This document shows positions 8,682 through 16,341 of a DNA stretch of 64,000 nt, in pieces. Location: assembly GCA_963695645.1 (NCBI GenBank), contig CAVOHC010000012.1, positions 1,178,001-1,242,000 on the forward strand. Direction: 5' to 3'. The notes beneath the pieces are model-generated. The model had not been told where the DNA came from and did no database searches. It saw nothing but the letters and a program-made list of their open reading frames with translations. The DNA comes from DATBGO01 sp963695645 (GTDB taxonomy: Bacteria > Actinomycetota > Actinomycetes > Streptosporangiales > Streptosporangiaceae). Numbering within the stretch: position 1 is the stretch's first letter; each line of letters begins with the position of its first letter. Position numbers and translations under genes: made by a program.

Positions 8682-9455
8682 ATGGGAGCAGAAGCTCTGT
8701 TTATCGCGGTCTTCCTTGCCTGCGCCGTGGAGGCGGTGGAGGCCACCACCATCGTGCTCGCGGCCGGTACCGCGCGGGACTGGCGCTCTGCGACGGCGGG
8801 CCTGGCGGCCGCCGTCGCGACGCTCGCGATTGTGGTCGCAGTGCTCGGCCCGGCGGTATCGGCGGTGCCGTTGCGCGGCCTTCGCCTCGTGGTCGGTGCC
8901 TTGCTGCTGGTTTTCGGCCTGCAGTGGCTGCGGAAGGCCATCCTGCGGGCGAGCGGCTACAAGGCGCTGCATGACGAGGACAAGATCTATGCCGACCAGC
9001 TGGCCGCGGCGGCGTCGCGGGGCCGCAGCCGGGCAGCCCTGGTGCCGGACTGGTACGGCTTCACCCTGTCCTTCAAGGGCGTCCTGCTCGAGGGCCTCGA
9101 GGTGGTGTTCATCGCGCTCACTTTCGGCAGCAACGCTCGCAACGTCGGCCTTGCCGCGATCGCCGCCGGGTGCGCGGTGGCCGTCGTGGCGACCGCAGGG
9201 ATCGCTGTCCGCGCGCCGCTGTCCCGGGTTCCTGAGAACACCCTGAAGTTCGTGGTCGGGATCATGCTCACCGCTTTCGGCACCTTCTGGGGCGCTGAGG
9301 GCGCCGGTGCGCACTGGCCGGGTTCAGACGCATCGCTGCTGGCCATCGTCCCGGCCATCGCGGTGTTCGGGCTGATTATGGTGGCCGTCCTGCGCGGGAC
9401 GGCGGGCGGCCGGCGGCGCGGCGCAATGGTGGCGGTTACGAAGGAAACAGGCTGA
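8682..9455 (+). CDS. COG4280-like multi-spanning membrane protein
   Basis: The protein has 257 residues and about six or seven transmembrane segments in two halves. Each half holds an acidic motif at a helix start: CAVEAVEATTIVLAAGT (residues 14-30) and LLEGLEVVFIALTFGS (about 131-146). Paired Glu-x-x-Glu motifs in duplicated halves suggest a cation transporter, but this is inference; the family I recall is an uncharacterised membrane protein group. AGGAG at 8672-8676 lies 5 bp before the ATG. The small membrane gene at 9457 begins one base after its stop, so they form an operon. Divergent from pepA with paired repeats between. Confidence 0.75.
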   Translation: MGAEALFIAVFLACAVEAVEATTIVLAAGTARDWRSATAGLAAAVATLAIVVAVLGPAVSAVPLRGLRLVVGALLLVFGLQWLRKAILRASGYKALHDEDKIYADQLAAAASRGRSRAALVPDWYGFTLSFKGVLLEGLEVVFIALTFGSNARNVGLAAIAAGCAVAVVATAGIAVRAPLSRVPENTLKFVVGIMLTAFGTFWGAEGAGAHWPGSDASLLAIVPAIAVFGLIMVAVLRGTAGGRRRGAMVAVTKETG

Positions 9456-9456
9456 C

Positions 9457-9660
9457 ATGCAGGCGCGACTGCGGGCATTCCTTGCGTTCTGGTACGACTT
9501 CGTGATCGGCGACGACTGGGTGGTCGCCACCGGGGTGGTCGGCGGCCTGGCCATTACTTATGCACTGAGCCGGTCGGGCGTGCCGGCCTGGTGGCCGCTC
9601 CCGTTGTGCCTTGCCGTGCTGCTTCCGCTCAGCCTGTGGCGGGCCACCCGCAAGCCCTGA
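9457..9660 (+). CDS. Small two-helix membrane protein
   Basis: A 67-residue protein with two hydrophobic stretches (WVVATGVVGGLAITYAL and WWPLPLCLAVLLPLSLW) and a basic C-terminus. AGGAAA lies about 9 bp before the ATG. It starts immediately after the stop of the COG4280-like gene and is almost certainly translated with it, probably as an accessory subunit. No catalytic motif is visible. Confidence 0.7.
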   Translation: MQARLRAFLAFWYDFVIGDDWVVATGVVGGLAITYALSRSGVPAWWPLPLCLAVLLPLSLWRATRKP

Positions 9661-9703
9661 CCCGGTGCGCTGGCCGCGGAAAGGCGCACAGTGAGCGCAC
9701 CGC

Positions 9704-9741
9704 GAGCCCCGGGCAGGTACACCCGGGCGGTACCCGGGCTC
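9704..9741. terminator. Hairpin between the membrane operon and the ChrB_N gene
   Basis: GAGCCCCGGG (9704-9713) can pair with CCCGGGCTC (9733-9741) with one bulged C. No T-tract follows. It sits between convergent genes and overlaps the stop of the minus-strand gene, as expected for a bidirectional terminator. Confidence 0.4.
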
Positions 9742-10294
9742 AGCGGCTCTCCGCCTCCTCCGCGTAGACCCGGGCGGCGTAGCTCTCTAGTTCCTGCTCG
9801 CAGCTGGCCAGTGCCCGTTCGGCAGGCTCGCGCCCGGCGGCACCGAAGGCATCGCGATCACGGACCCGTGCGAGCCAGTTACGCAGCTTGATCAGGTCGA
9901 CCTCGTTCTCCTCAAGCTCGGCGTAGGTGAAGTGCTCGGCCACATACTCCTTCTTGACCTGCCCGAGAAAGTCCTCGCATTTGTCGACGATCTCGGCGTA
10001 CTCGTCGTCCCGGGCAGCCTGGAATGCCGCCAGGATCTCGTGCTGGCCGGCCAGCACAGCGCAGGAGAGCAGAACCGCGGTCCCCGACATGTCGATGATC
10101 TCGCTCCTGAGCTTGCGGAGCGCCCGCTCGGCGCTGACGCTCGCTGGCAGCGCAGCGGCGGAATTCTGCAGATAAATGGCGCCGAGGCTCTTCAGCCTGC
10201 GCCACACCGTGGAGCGCAGCCTGGTGGGCTCGGACGGCACCCGGTAGACGAGGAGCAGCCAGCCGCCGTCCATTGCCCCGCCGCCTTCGGCCAT
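9740..10294 (-). CDS. ChrB N-terminal domain protein
   Basis: The segment WLLLVYRVPSEPTRLRSTVW (about residues 11-30) followed by RRLKSLGAIYLQNSAAALP is the ChrB_N signature seen in chromate-resistance regulator ChrB and related stand-alone proteins. The rest (to residue 184) is a charged helical region rich in Glu, Lys and Arg. There is no C-terminal ChrB domain and no chromate transporter nearby, so a chromate role is not implied. I chose ATG 10294; ATG 10273 is also possible, and upstream sequence in the frame has no family likeness. Confidence 0.72.
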   Translation of the reverse strand: MAEGGGAMDGGWLLLVYRVPSEPTRLRSTVWRRLKSLGAIYLQNSAAALPASVSAERALRKLRSEIIDMSGTAVLLSCAVLAGQHEILAAFQAARDDEYAEIVDKCEDFLGQVKKEYVAEHFTYAELEENEVDLIKLRNWLARVRDRDAFGAAGREPAERALASCEQELESYAARVYAEEAESR

Positions 10295-10519
10295 GCTGCG
10301 ATTGTCCCAGAGGCCGGCCTGTGCCCAGGGGCCAGCACGCCGAAGGCCGTCGGCAGCGCGAGCAGGCCATCGGCGGGCTGCGGGTGCCGCGCAGCCAGGC
10401 ATGGCTGGCGAACACGGGGTCAAGAGCACCGGGGCCGAACCACGCGGGCGGCCTCCTCCAGCCTGATCAGGCCGCCTACCTGCGGCTGACCGCTCGGTCG
10501 GCGCCGTGGCCCAGCGGGG

Positions 10520-11278
10520 TCAGGTCTGCTGGCCGTCGGCGGCCTGGACACCAGCCAGCAGGCGGGCCGGCAGCGGTGTCTCGGCCGGGCCGCCGGCGCC
10601 AGCTGGCTCCACCCGGTAGCCGCGCGCCGCCGGCCGGTCGGCCACCACCTCGGCGAGCGATTCGTCGACGAAATGCGCCCCGGCCCCGTCGTCGCATGCC
10701 AGGCCGGCCGGGAGGGTCCCGTCGGCCACTAGGGACTGGAACGCCGGCCGCCGCGCTGGCTCGGAACTGTAGTGCGGGCAGTAGCTGCCCGCCAGCAGGC
10801 CGAGCCCGGCCGTGAACGGCCGCAGCTTGATGCCGAAGGAGTCGGTCGTGCCGCCCTCGAACCAGCAGATCGCCCCGGCGCTCACGCCGGACAGCACGAT
10901 GCCTGCCTGGTAGGCCGCCCGCAGTATCCGGTCAAGCTCGTGTACCCGCCAGACGGCCACCATGTTGGCCACGCTGCCGCCGCCGACGAAGATGACGTCC
11001 TGCGACAGCAGCAGGTCCGCTGGATCCTGAACGTTGGGCATCGGGAAGAGCTCGAGGTGGGTGACCCGGGCCGCGGTCGCCGATAGCACCGAGTACAAGC
11101 GGACCAGGACCCGGGGATCGTCGCCCATCGGTGTGTTGATGAGGCAGACCCGTGGCGCCTGCCGCCCGGATAGCTCAAGCGCGTGACTGATGAGCCGCGG
11201 AACATCGGCGGACGGCGCCGCGGGAGAGCCGCCGAGCCCGCCGATTGCCAGCACGTGCCGGTGTCCGTCCGATGCCAT
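10520..11278 (-). CDS. pepE: Peptidase E-like serine peptidase (S51 family)
   Basis: A class I glutamine-amidotransferase-like fold protein of 252 residues. The nucleophile elbow GVSAGAICWF carries Ser133, and FVGGGSVANM (98-106) is the preceding family loop; CPHYSSEP supplies a His. Family members cleave Asp-X dipeptides (dipeptidase E) or have related roles. Its ATG is only 19 bp from the start of the divergent HIT gene, so the promoters must overlap or one or both mRNAs are leaderless. Confidence 0.85.
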   Translation of the reverse strand: MASDGHRHVLAIGGLGGSPAAPSADVPRLISHALELSGRQAPRVCLINTPMGDDPRVLVRLYSVLSATAARVTHLELFPMPNVQDPADLLLSQDVIFVGGGSVANMVAVWRVHELDRILRAAYQAGIVLSGVSAGAICWFEGGTTDSFGIKLRPFTAGLGLLAGSYCPHYSSEPARRPAFQSLVADGTLPAGLACDDGAGAHFVDESLAEVVADRPAARGYRVEPAGAGGPAETPLPARLLAGVQAADGQQT

Positions 11279-11297
11279 CTCAGCACGCTACCGTGCG

Positions 11298-11720
11298 GTG
11301 GTGAATGATTGCCTGTTCTGCGGCATCGCGGCCGGGACCGCGCCCGCGCACGTGGTGGCAGCAGAGCAGCTGATAGTGGCGTTCCTCGACTTCAGGCCGG
11401 TTTTCAAGGGGCATGTGCTGGTCATCCCGCGCGCGCACCATGAGACCCTGGCCGACCTGCCGGGCAACCTGATCGCCCCGCTGTTCGGTATGGTCCGGCG
11501 GATCAGCGCGGTCATGCCGGCCGCGCTCGGCGCGCAGGGCAGCTTCGTCGGGCTCAACAACACGGTCAGCCAGAGCGTCCCGCACCTGCATGTACACGTC
11601 GTGCCGCGGACTAAGGGGGACGGCCTGCGCGGATTTTTCTGGCCCCGCGGCAGGTACACCGACGATGACGAGGCAGCCGGTTACGCGCGCCGCCTGGCGG
11701 CGGCGCTGGCCGCAGGCTAG
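11298..11720 (+). CDS. HIT-family nucleotide hydrolase/transferase
   Basis: A HIT protein of about 140 residues. DCLFCGIAAGTAPAHVV is the zinc/N-terminal block, GHVLVIPRAHHETLADL the middle, and PHLHVHVVPR carries the catalytic histidine triad (HxHxHxx). Such proteins hydrolyse dinucleoside polyphosphates or AMP conjugates. Two consecutive GTG codons at 11298 and 11301 are the only sensible starts; no Shine-Dalgarno sequence fits, in line with a leaderless message. The start is 19 bp from the divergent pepE-like gene. Confidence 0.88.
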   Translation: MVNDCLFCGIAAGTAPAHVVAAEQLIVAFLDFRPVFKGHVLVIPRAHHETLADLPGNLIAPLFGMVRRISAVMPAALGAQGSFVGLNNTVSQSVPHLHVHVVPRTKGDGLRGFFWPRGRYTDDDEAAGYARRLAAALAAG

Positions 11721-11881
11721 GGCCGCGCCCGGGCCGGGGCGAGCAGGACCGCGCGCTCCTGGGGCCGCGCCCGGCCCAGGCGAGCAGGACCGCGCTCCTC
11801 GGGCCGCGCCCGAGCCGGGCGAGCAGGACCGCGCGCTCCTGGGGCCGCGCCCGGCCCGAGGCAAGCAGGACCGCGCGTTCC
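11720..11881. repeat. Four imperfect tandem repeats of about 40 bp
   Basis: A unit beginning GGGCCGCGCCCGG and containing GCGAGCAGGACCGCGC is repeated four times (about 11720-11760, 11762-11799, 11801-11840, 11842-11881), starting at the stop of the HIT gene. It fills half of the 335-bp gap to the FHA gene. The last copy supplies the left arm of a long hairpin. No ORF of its own is supported. Confidence 0.85.
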
Positions 11882-11920
11882 CAGTGGTCGTCCCCCCCAG
11901 GTTGCGCGGTCCTGGCTTGC
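11861..11920. terminator. Long stem-loop at the end of the repeat array
   Basis: GCAAGCAGGACCGCGC (11861-11876) pairs with GCGCGGTCCTGGCTTGC (11904-11920), leaving one bulged base and a 27-nt loop. It lies downstream of the HIT gene and upstream of the FHA gene. No T-tract, as is common for actinomycete terminators. Confidence 0.5.
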
Positions 11921-12055
11921 CCCTGCTGAGCGCAGCTAATCGCATGCGAGTTCACCCGGGCCATCCCCGAACTCGGGGGTGACTCGCCGGCGCGCCGGCT
12001 TTAGACTTGCCTGCCAGGCTCAGCGGCCCCGCAGGACACGCACGTCAGGACGGCA

Positions 12056-12892
12056 ATGACGGTTGATTCCCCCACGTCAGCGACTGCCCATGTCACCACG
12101 CCATCCGGGCAGGTCATCTCAGTGCCCGACGGCCGCAGGCTGGTTTTCGGCAGGGGACCTGACACAGACCTGGTGATCTCGGCCGGCCGCGGGCTGTCCC
12201 GCCGGGCCGGCGTCGTCACCGCGGCCGGCGGCGGTGCCTGGGTGGCCAACATCAGCCGCACCCATGCGCTGTACGCGGAAGGCGACGGGTACCGGATCCG
12301 GCTGCCCCGGATGGAAAGCCAGGGCCAGCCGACCGGCGGGTGGTTCGTGCAGGAGGGAACGGCGCTCATCGGCTCGCGCGGGATGCTGGACGAGGGCAAG
12401 CCGATTCGTCTGGTGGTCGCCAGCCAGGTCCGCGAGGCCGTAGACGGTAGCGATGGCGGCCGGGGCCGGGCAGAGGAGGACGCCACCCTGCTTCCGCTCT
12501 ACCTGGACCCGAACACCAAGCTCTTCCTGGTGGCGCTGATGTGGTGCCGGCCGTGGCTGGTCGACCCGGCCCGTGGCACGCCGCTGCCGCGGACACCGGA
12601 GATCGCGCGGGCCGCACTCGAGGTGACCGAGGCCCGTCACGAGCTTGACTGCTTCAACAGCGATCCGGCATTCAGGGACCGGCTATCGGCGCGAGTGGGC
12701 GAGCACGTCAAGGTGCTGCGCAGGAAGATCGCCGAACGCGGCCTGGTGCGTGCCGAGATCCGGCTATCCGACGAGGTGGTCGTGGGGGCGCTGATCGAGC
12801 ACGGGATCGTGACGCCCGAAGACCTGGACCGGCTCGCCAATCCGGCCTGGATCTCCCGGCAGGAGGACCTGTGGTGGACGCCGGTGGCCTGA
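12056..12892 (+). CDS. FHA domain protein
   Basis: The N-terminal 105 residues form a forkhead-associated-like phosphothreonine-binding module: GRRLVFGRGPDTDLVI (first strands with the GR motif), GRGLSRRAG and the WVANISRTHALYAE strand pair. The C-terminal half is helical: HELDCFNSDPAFRDRLSARV, then a likely winged-helix segment EHVKVLRRKIAERGLVRAEIRLSDEVVVGALIEHGIV. It converges on a PknB-like kinase 61 bp away, so the kinase may phosphorylate its partner; that link is inference. Confidence 0.78.
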   Translation: MTVDSPTSATAHVTTPSGQVISVPDGRRLVFGRGPDTDLVISAGRGLSRRAGVVTAAGGGAWVANISRTHALYAEGDGYRIRLPRMESQGQPTGGWFVQEGTALIGSRGMLDEGKPIRLVVASQVREAVDGSDGGRGRAEEDATLLPLYLDPNTKLFLVALMWCRPWLVDPARGTPLPRTPEIARAALEVTEARHELDCFNSDPAFRDRLSARVGEHVKVLRRKIAERGLVRAEIRLSDEVVVGALIEHGIVTPEDLDRLANPAWISRQEDLWWTPVA

Positions 12893-12953
12893 CCGGCCGG
12901 TTAGCTGGCAGCTGCCGGGTATCCGTCAGGCCGCGTCGCCTGGACCGCCGGGG

Positions 12954-14552
12954 CTAGCTGCCGCGCACGGTAAAGCTGGCGGCCGCGTGTATGCCGGATG
13001 GCCCGCTCACGACCACGCGGTAGCTCCCTTGCGGCAGGCCGCCATGGACGAACGTGTGATCGAGGTTGATCCAGTCATTGAAGTTGCCATTCGGGTCGGC
13101 CGAAAGCTGCTGCGACCCGTCAGTGGCTCCCGCGTGCATCAGCGTCAGCGTCAGGGGCCGGCCAGGAGGCCATCCGTAGCCGTACGCCCTGAAAATAGTC
13201 CGGCTGCTGCCGGTTGTCTGGCTGAAAAGGATGAGCTGACGCGGCGGCGGGCGATTGCCGCCCGGGTCCGGGAGGCGCGGCGGGGGGCCGTGGATGCCGG
13301 CGCCGGGCGGAATGCCAGGGTTCGGGTTAATGCCCGAGTTCGGGTTATAGCCGTAGGCGCCGCCCGGGTGGCGCGCTGGCGAGCCCGCGACGGTGCCATC
13401 CAGTGAGTCCGCGATCCAGGCGCCGACGGCACCGCCCGCGACCAGTACCGCCGTGATAGCCGCGGTGAACAGTAAGGCACTGCGCCGCATCCGTCTCGGC
13501 CCGGCGCGGCGGTGCCCGGGCCCGGCCGGGTCGTCCGCGCGATCCAGCCAGCCCCCCGGCGCGCCCGGCAGGCTGAGCACCGGATGCGATCCGAAGGTCT
13601 CCTCCTCGACGCTGTCTTCGGCCAGCTGCAGCGGGGCGCTGGGCTGGGGGTCCTGGCGGTACTGGGCGATGAGGCCGAGCGCCGGGTCCGGCAGCGCGCC
13701 GGGGCCAAGCTCACGCCCTTCGCCGCAGGTGCCTGGCGCCAGATGGGCGAGGACCGATGCAGAGGTCGGCCGCCTGCGCGGGTCCCGCCGCAGGCAGGCG
13801 GACACGATGTCGGCCAGCTCGGATGGCAGGCCGGTGAGGTCAGGCGGGTCTGTGGCGAGACTGACCATCACGTCCATCACGGTCTCGCCCTGGTACGGGG
13901 CGTGACCGGTGGCCGCGAACAGCATGGTGGCACCCAGCGAGAAGACATCGCTGGCCACCGACGCCTGACGGGTATCCCTGGCTTGCTCGGGCGCCATGTA
14001 GGCCGGGGTGCCGACAGCGCCCCTGGACAACGTCAGCTGCATGCGCTCGGCGGCCCGGGCAATCCCGAAGTCGATGACCCGCGGCCCGTCAGTCGAGACG
14101 AGCACGTTCGACGGCTTCAGGTCCCGGTGCACCAGCCCGGCACCGTGGATTGACTCCAGCGCCTCGGCGCAGCCCGCGCCCAGCCATCTCACGGCCTGCA
14201 CGGGCAGCGGGCCGCAAGCGCGGACCAGCCTGCTCAGTGCGGGCGCTGGCACGTACGTCGTGGCCAGCCAGGGCAGGTCGGCCTCCGGGTCAGCCGCGAC
14301 GACAGCTGCGGTGAAGGCGCCGCTGACCCGCCGGGCCGCGGCCACTTCCTGGGCGAAGCGGGTGCGGAAATGCGGCTCGTCGGCCAGCTCAATCTTGATC
14401 GTCTTGACCGCGACCAGCCGCCCGGCCGCGGACCTGCCGAGATACACCCGCCCCATCGAGCCAGCACCGAGCCGCCCGAGCAGGGCATAGCCATTAATCT
14501 GCTCCGGATCCCACCGCCGTAGCGGCTCGAGTAATCCTGGCTGCGGCACCAT
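12954..14552 (-). CDS. Membrane serine/threonine protein kinase (PknB-like)
   Basis: 532 residues. Kinase domain 21-270: glycine loop GRLGAGSMGRVYLG, Lys50 in VAVK, HRDLKPSN with catalytic Asp144, DFG 161-163, and activation-loop end GTPAYMAPEQ. A juxtamembrane linker leads to one transmembrane helix (about 359-381), then a Pro/Gly/Asn-rich stalk and an extracytoplasmic beta-rich domain of about 95 residues ending in SYRVVVSGPSG...ASFTV. There are no PASTA repeats. I chose ATG 14552 because GGGGAGGAG stands 6 bp upstream; the longer frame upstream adds nothing conserved. The facing FHA gene is a plausible partner. Confidence 0.92.
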   Translation of the reverse strand: MVPQPGLLEPLRRWDPEQINGYALLGRLGAGSMGRVYLGRSAAGRLVAVKTIKIELADEPHFRTRFAQEVAAARRVSGAFTAAVVAADPEADLPWLATTYVPAPALSRLVRACGPLPVQAVRWLGAGCAEALESIHGAGLVHRDLKPSNVLVSTDGPRVIDFGIARAAERMQLTLSRGAVGTPAYMAPEQARDTRQASVASDVFSLGATMLFAATGHAPYQGETVMDVMVSLATDPPDLTGLPSELADIVSACLRRDPRRRPTSASVLAHLAPGTCGEGRELGPGALPDPALGLIAQYRQDPQPSAPLQLAEDSVEEETFGSHPVLSLPGAPGGWLDRADDPAGPGHRRAGPRRMRRSALLFTAAITAVLVAGGAVGAWIADSLDGTVAGSPARHPGGAYGYNPNSGINPNPGIPPGAGIHGPPPRLPDPGGNRPPPRQLILFSQTTGSSRTIFRAYGYGWPPGRPLTLTLMHAGATDGSQQLSADPNGNFNDWINLDHTFVHGGLPQGSYRVVVSGPSGIHAAASFTVRGS

Positions 14553-14698
14553 CCTGTCTCCTCCCCGCATTGCGCAGATTAGCTTAGATAAAGGAGAGTC
14601 GTGCCCGGTGCGACGCATGGCCACCGGCGGCGCGCCGCCTCGGGTAGTCGGGTAGCTTTACTGGCCCAGGAACCCAGCCGGAGAGGCCGGGCAGGACG

Positions 14699-15412
14699 AT
14701 GGCGGAACGCCCTTACGTGCTTCTATCAGTCGCTACGTCGATCGATGGCTATATCGACGACGCAAGCGACACAAGACTAGTGCTGTCGAACGACGCTGAC
14801 CTGGACCGGGTCGACGAGGTCCGCAGCGGCTGCGATGCGATCCTGGTGGGGGCCGGAACGATCCGCCGCGATGACCCTGGGCTGCTGGTGCGCTCGCAGC
14901 GGCGGCAGGCAGCGCGGCTGGCGCGCGGGCGTCCCGCCAGCCCGGTCAAGGTGACCCTGACCAGCGGCGGTGACCTCGATCCCGCAGGCCGGTTCTTCAC
15001 GGCAGACCCGGCGGCAGCTGGTGCAGGTGGTGGGGCGGCCGGCCGGGTCCCCAGGCTCGTCTACGTCCCTGAGCGCATCGCTGACCGGACTCGCGCCCGG
15101 CTCGGCGCCGTCGCCTCCGTGGTCAGCGCTGGGGAGCCGGTTGACCTGGCTGCCGTCCTCCGGGATCTGGCAGGCCGGGGCATCGCGCGGCTGATGGTCG
15201 AGGGCGGCGCCATGGTGCACGCCGAGTTCCTCGCCGCGGGGCTGGCCGACGAGCTGCAGCTGGTCATAGCGCCGCTGTTCGTTGGCGATCCCGCGGCGCC
15301 GCGCTTTTTGCGTTATGGGCATTTCCCGCATGCCTGGTCCGGCCGGATCGCTCTGGCGGAGACGAGCCAGATCGGCGACGTAGTCCTGCTGCGCTACCTC
15401 TTCAGCCCCTGA
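14699..15412 (+). CDS. RibD C-terminal (dihydrofolate reductase-like) pyrimidine reductase family protein
   Basis: The 237-residue DHFR-fold protein contains RPYVLLSVATSIDGYIDD at the N-terminus, DAILVGAGTIRRDDPGL (47-63), and MVEGGAMVHAEFLAAGLADEL (about 165-185), the three signature blocks of RibD_C reductases. The deaminase domain of riboflavin RibD is missing, as in many stand-alone actinomycete copies whose substrate is not known. An alternative is an orphan 5-amino-6-(5-phosphoribosylamino)uracil reductase. Confidence 0.88.
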   Translation: MAERPYVLLSVATSIDGYIDDASDTRLVLSNDADLDRVDEVRSGCDAILVGAGTIRRDDPGLLVRSQRRQAARLARGRPASPVKVTLTSGGDLDPAGRFFTADPAAAGAGGGAAGRVPRLVYVPERIADRTRARLGAVASVVSAGEPVDLAAVLRDLAGRGIARLMVEGGAMVHAEFLAAGLADELQLVIAPLFVGDPAAPRFLRYGHFPHAWSGRIALAETSQIGDVVLLRYLFSP

Positions 15413-15510
15413 TCGGCCAGGTAACCGACGCTGCGGGGCCCGGCTAGCCGGTCCTCGCCGAAATGACGGAAAGGCATGCCGTGGCGGGCCGCGGGCATAT
15501 CGTTGGTCTT

Positions 15511-15678
15511 ATGACCGAATGCTGGTTGGTCGGGATTGCGCAGGGCGGGTACGCCGCCTGCGCATGCCAGGATCCGCGGAGCCCGGCGGATCTGGCGGAG
15601 CCGCGGGACGAGCGGACTGCCGACCGCGCCCAGGCCGGCGCGCAGGGCCCGGAGACCTACCTGTGCCCCACCGGATGA
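15511..15678 (+). CDS. Possible small Cys-containing ORF
   Basis: A 55-codon frame (MTECWLVGIAQGGYAACACQ...) with good third-position GC. Its stop overlaps an in-frame ATG at 15675 of the next gene in an ATGA arrangement. No family is recognised. It is the only candidate in the 298 bp between the RibD-like gene and the DUF5998 gene, and may be chance. Confidence 0.25.
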   Translation: MTECWLVGIAQGGYAACACQDPRSPADLAEPRDERTADRAQAGAQGPETYLCPTG

Positions 15679-15710
15679 GCGACGGGGCCCGGACGGTGCA
15701 GGATGGGGGG

Positions 15711-16307
15711 ATGAGGGAAACCCGAAGCTCCGTCGGCGGCATGCGCTCCGCGATCGAGCGAAGTGGCTACTACCCCGGCCTGGTCTTCGATGCGGTGTCA
15801 TCCGTGCTGGGCCCGGAGCCCGTTATCTCCTACGTCGTGCATCACGACGCGCTGTTCGATCCCGGCATGGAGGTCAGGCGGCACATGACGGTCCTGGCGC
15901 TCACGCCGGGCAGGCTGGTCTACTCGCACACCGACGAGCATCCGGCGGACCCGAGTGACGAGGACGTCCGCCCGCAGGCGGAGACCACCACCGAGGCGGT
16001 CAGGTTCGCCCAGATCTCGTCGGTGGCGGTGACCCGGGTCATCCCGGACCCGGCCTCCTATGTGCCCGGGGTCACGATGCCGAGTGAGGTGGTGCTGACC
16101 ATTGGCTGGAATGTGCTGTCCCATATCGAGCTCGAGCCGGCTCACTGCGGGGACGAGAGCTGTGAGGCGGATCACGGATATACCGGCACGATCACCGCGG
16201 ACGACTTCACGATGAGAGTGAGCGAGGCAGCCGACGGCGAGGACGCGGTCCTGCAGGTACTCGCGTTCGCGCAGGCACTCTCCGAGGCCACCAGCCGACC
16301 GCTGTGA
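15711..16307 (+). CDS. DUF5998 family protein
   Basis: 198 residues in a family I know only from actinomycetes, function unknown. Recognised from MRSAIERSGYYPGLV, VRRHMTVLALTPGRLVYSHTDE, EVVLTIGW and the C-terminal CGDESCEADHGYTGTITADD. ATG 15711 gives the usual family length; ATG 15675 would add 12 residues and overlap the preceding small ORF. The phosphodiesterase gene starts about 34 bp downstream, the order I remember from other actinomycetes. Confidence 0.85.
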   Translation: MRETRSSVGGMRSAIERSGYYPGLVFDAVSSVLGPEPVISYVVHHDALFDPGMEVRRHMTVLALTPGRLVYSHTDEHPADPSDEDVRPQAETTTEAVRFAQISSVAVTRVIPDPASYVPGVTMPSEVVLTIGWNVLSHIELEPAHCGDESCEADHGYTGTITADDFTMRVSEAADGEDAVLQVLAFAQALSEATSRPL

Positions 16308-16341
16308 TGGCCGAGCGGCGCGCGAAGGGCTGCCCACCTTG

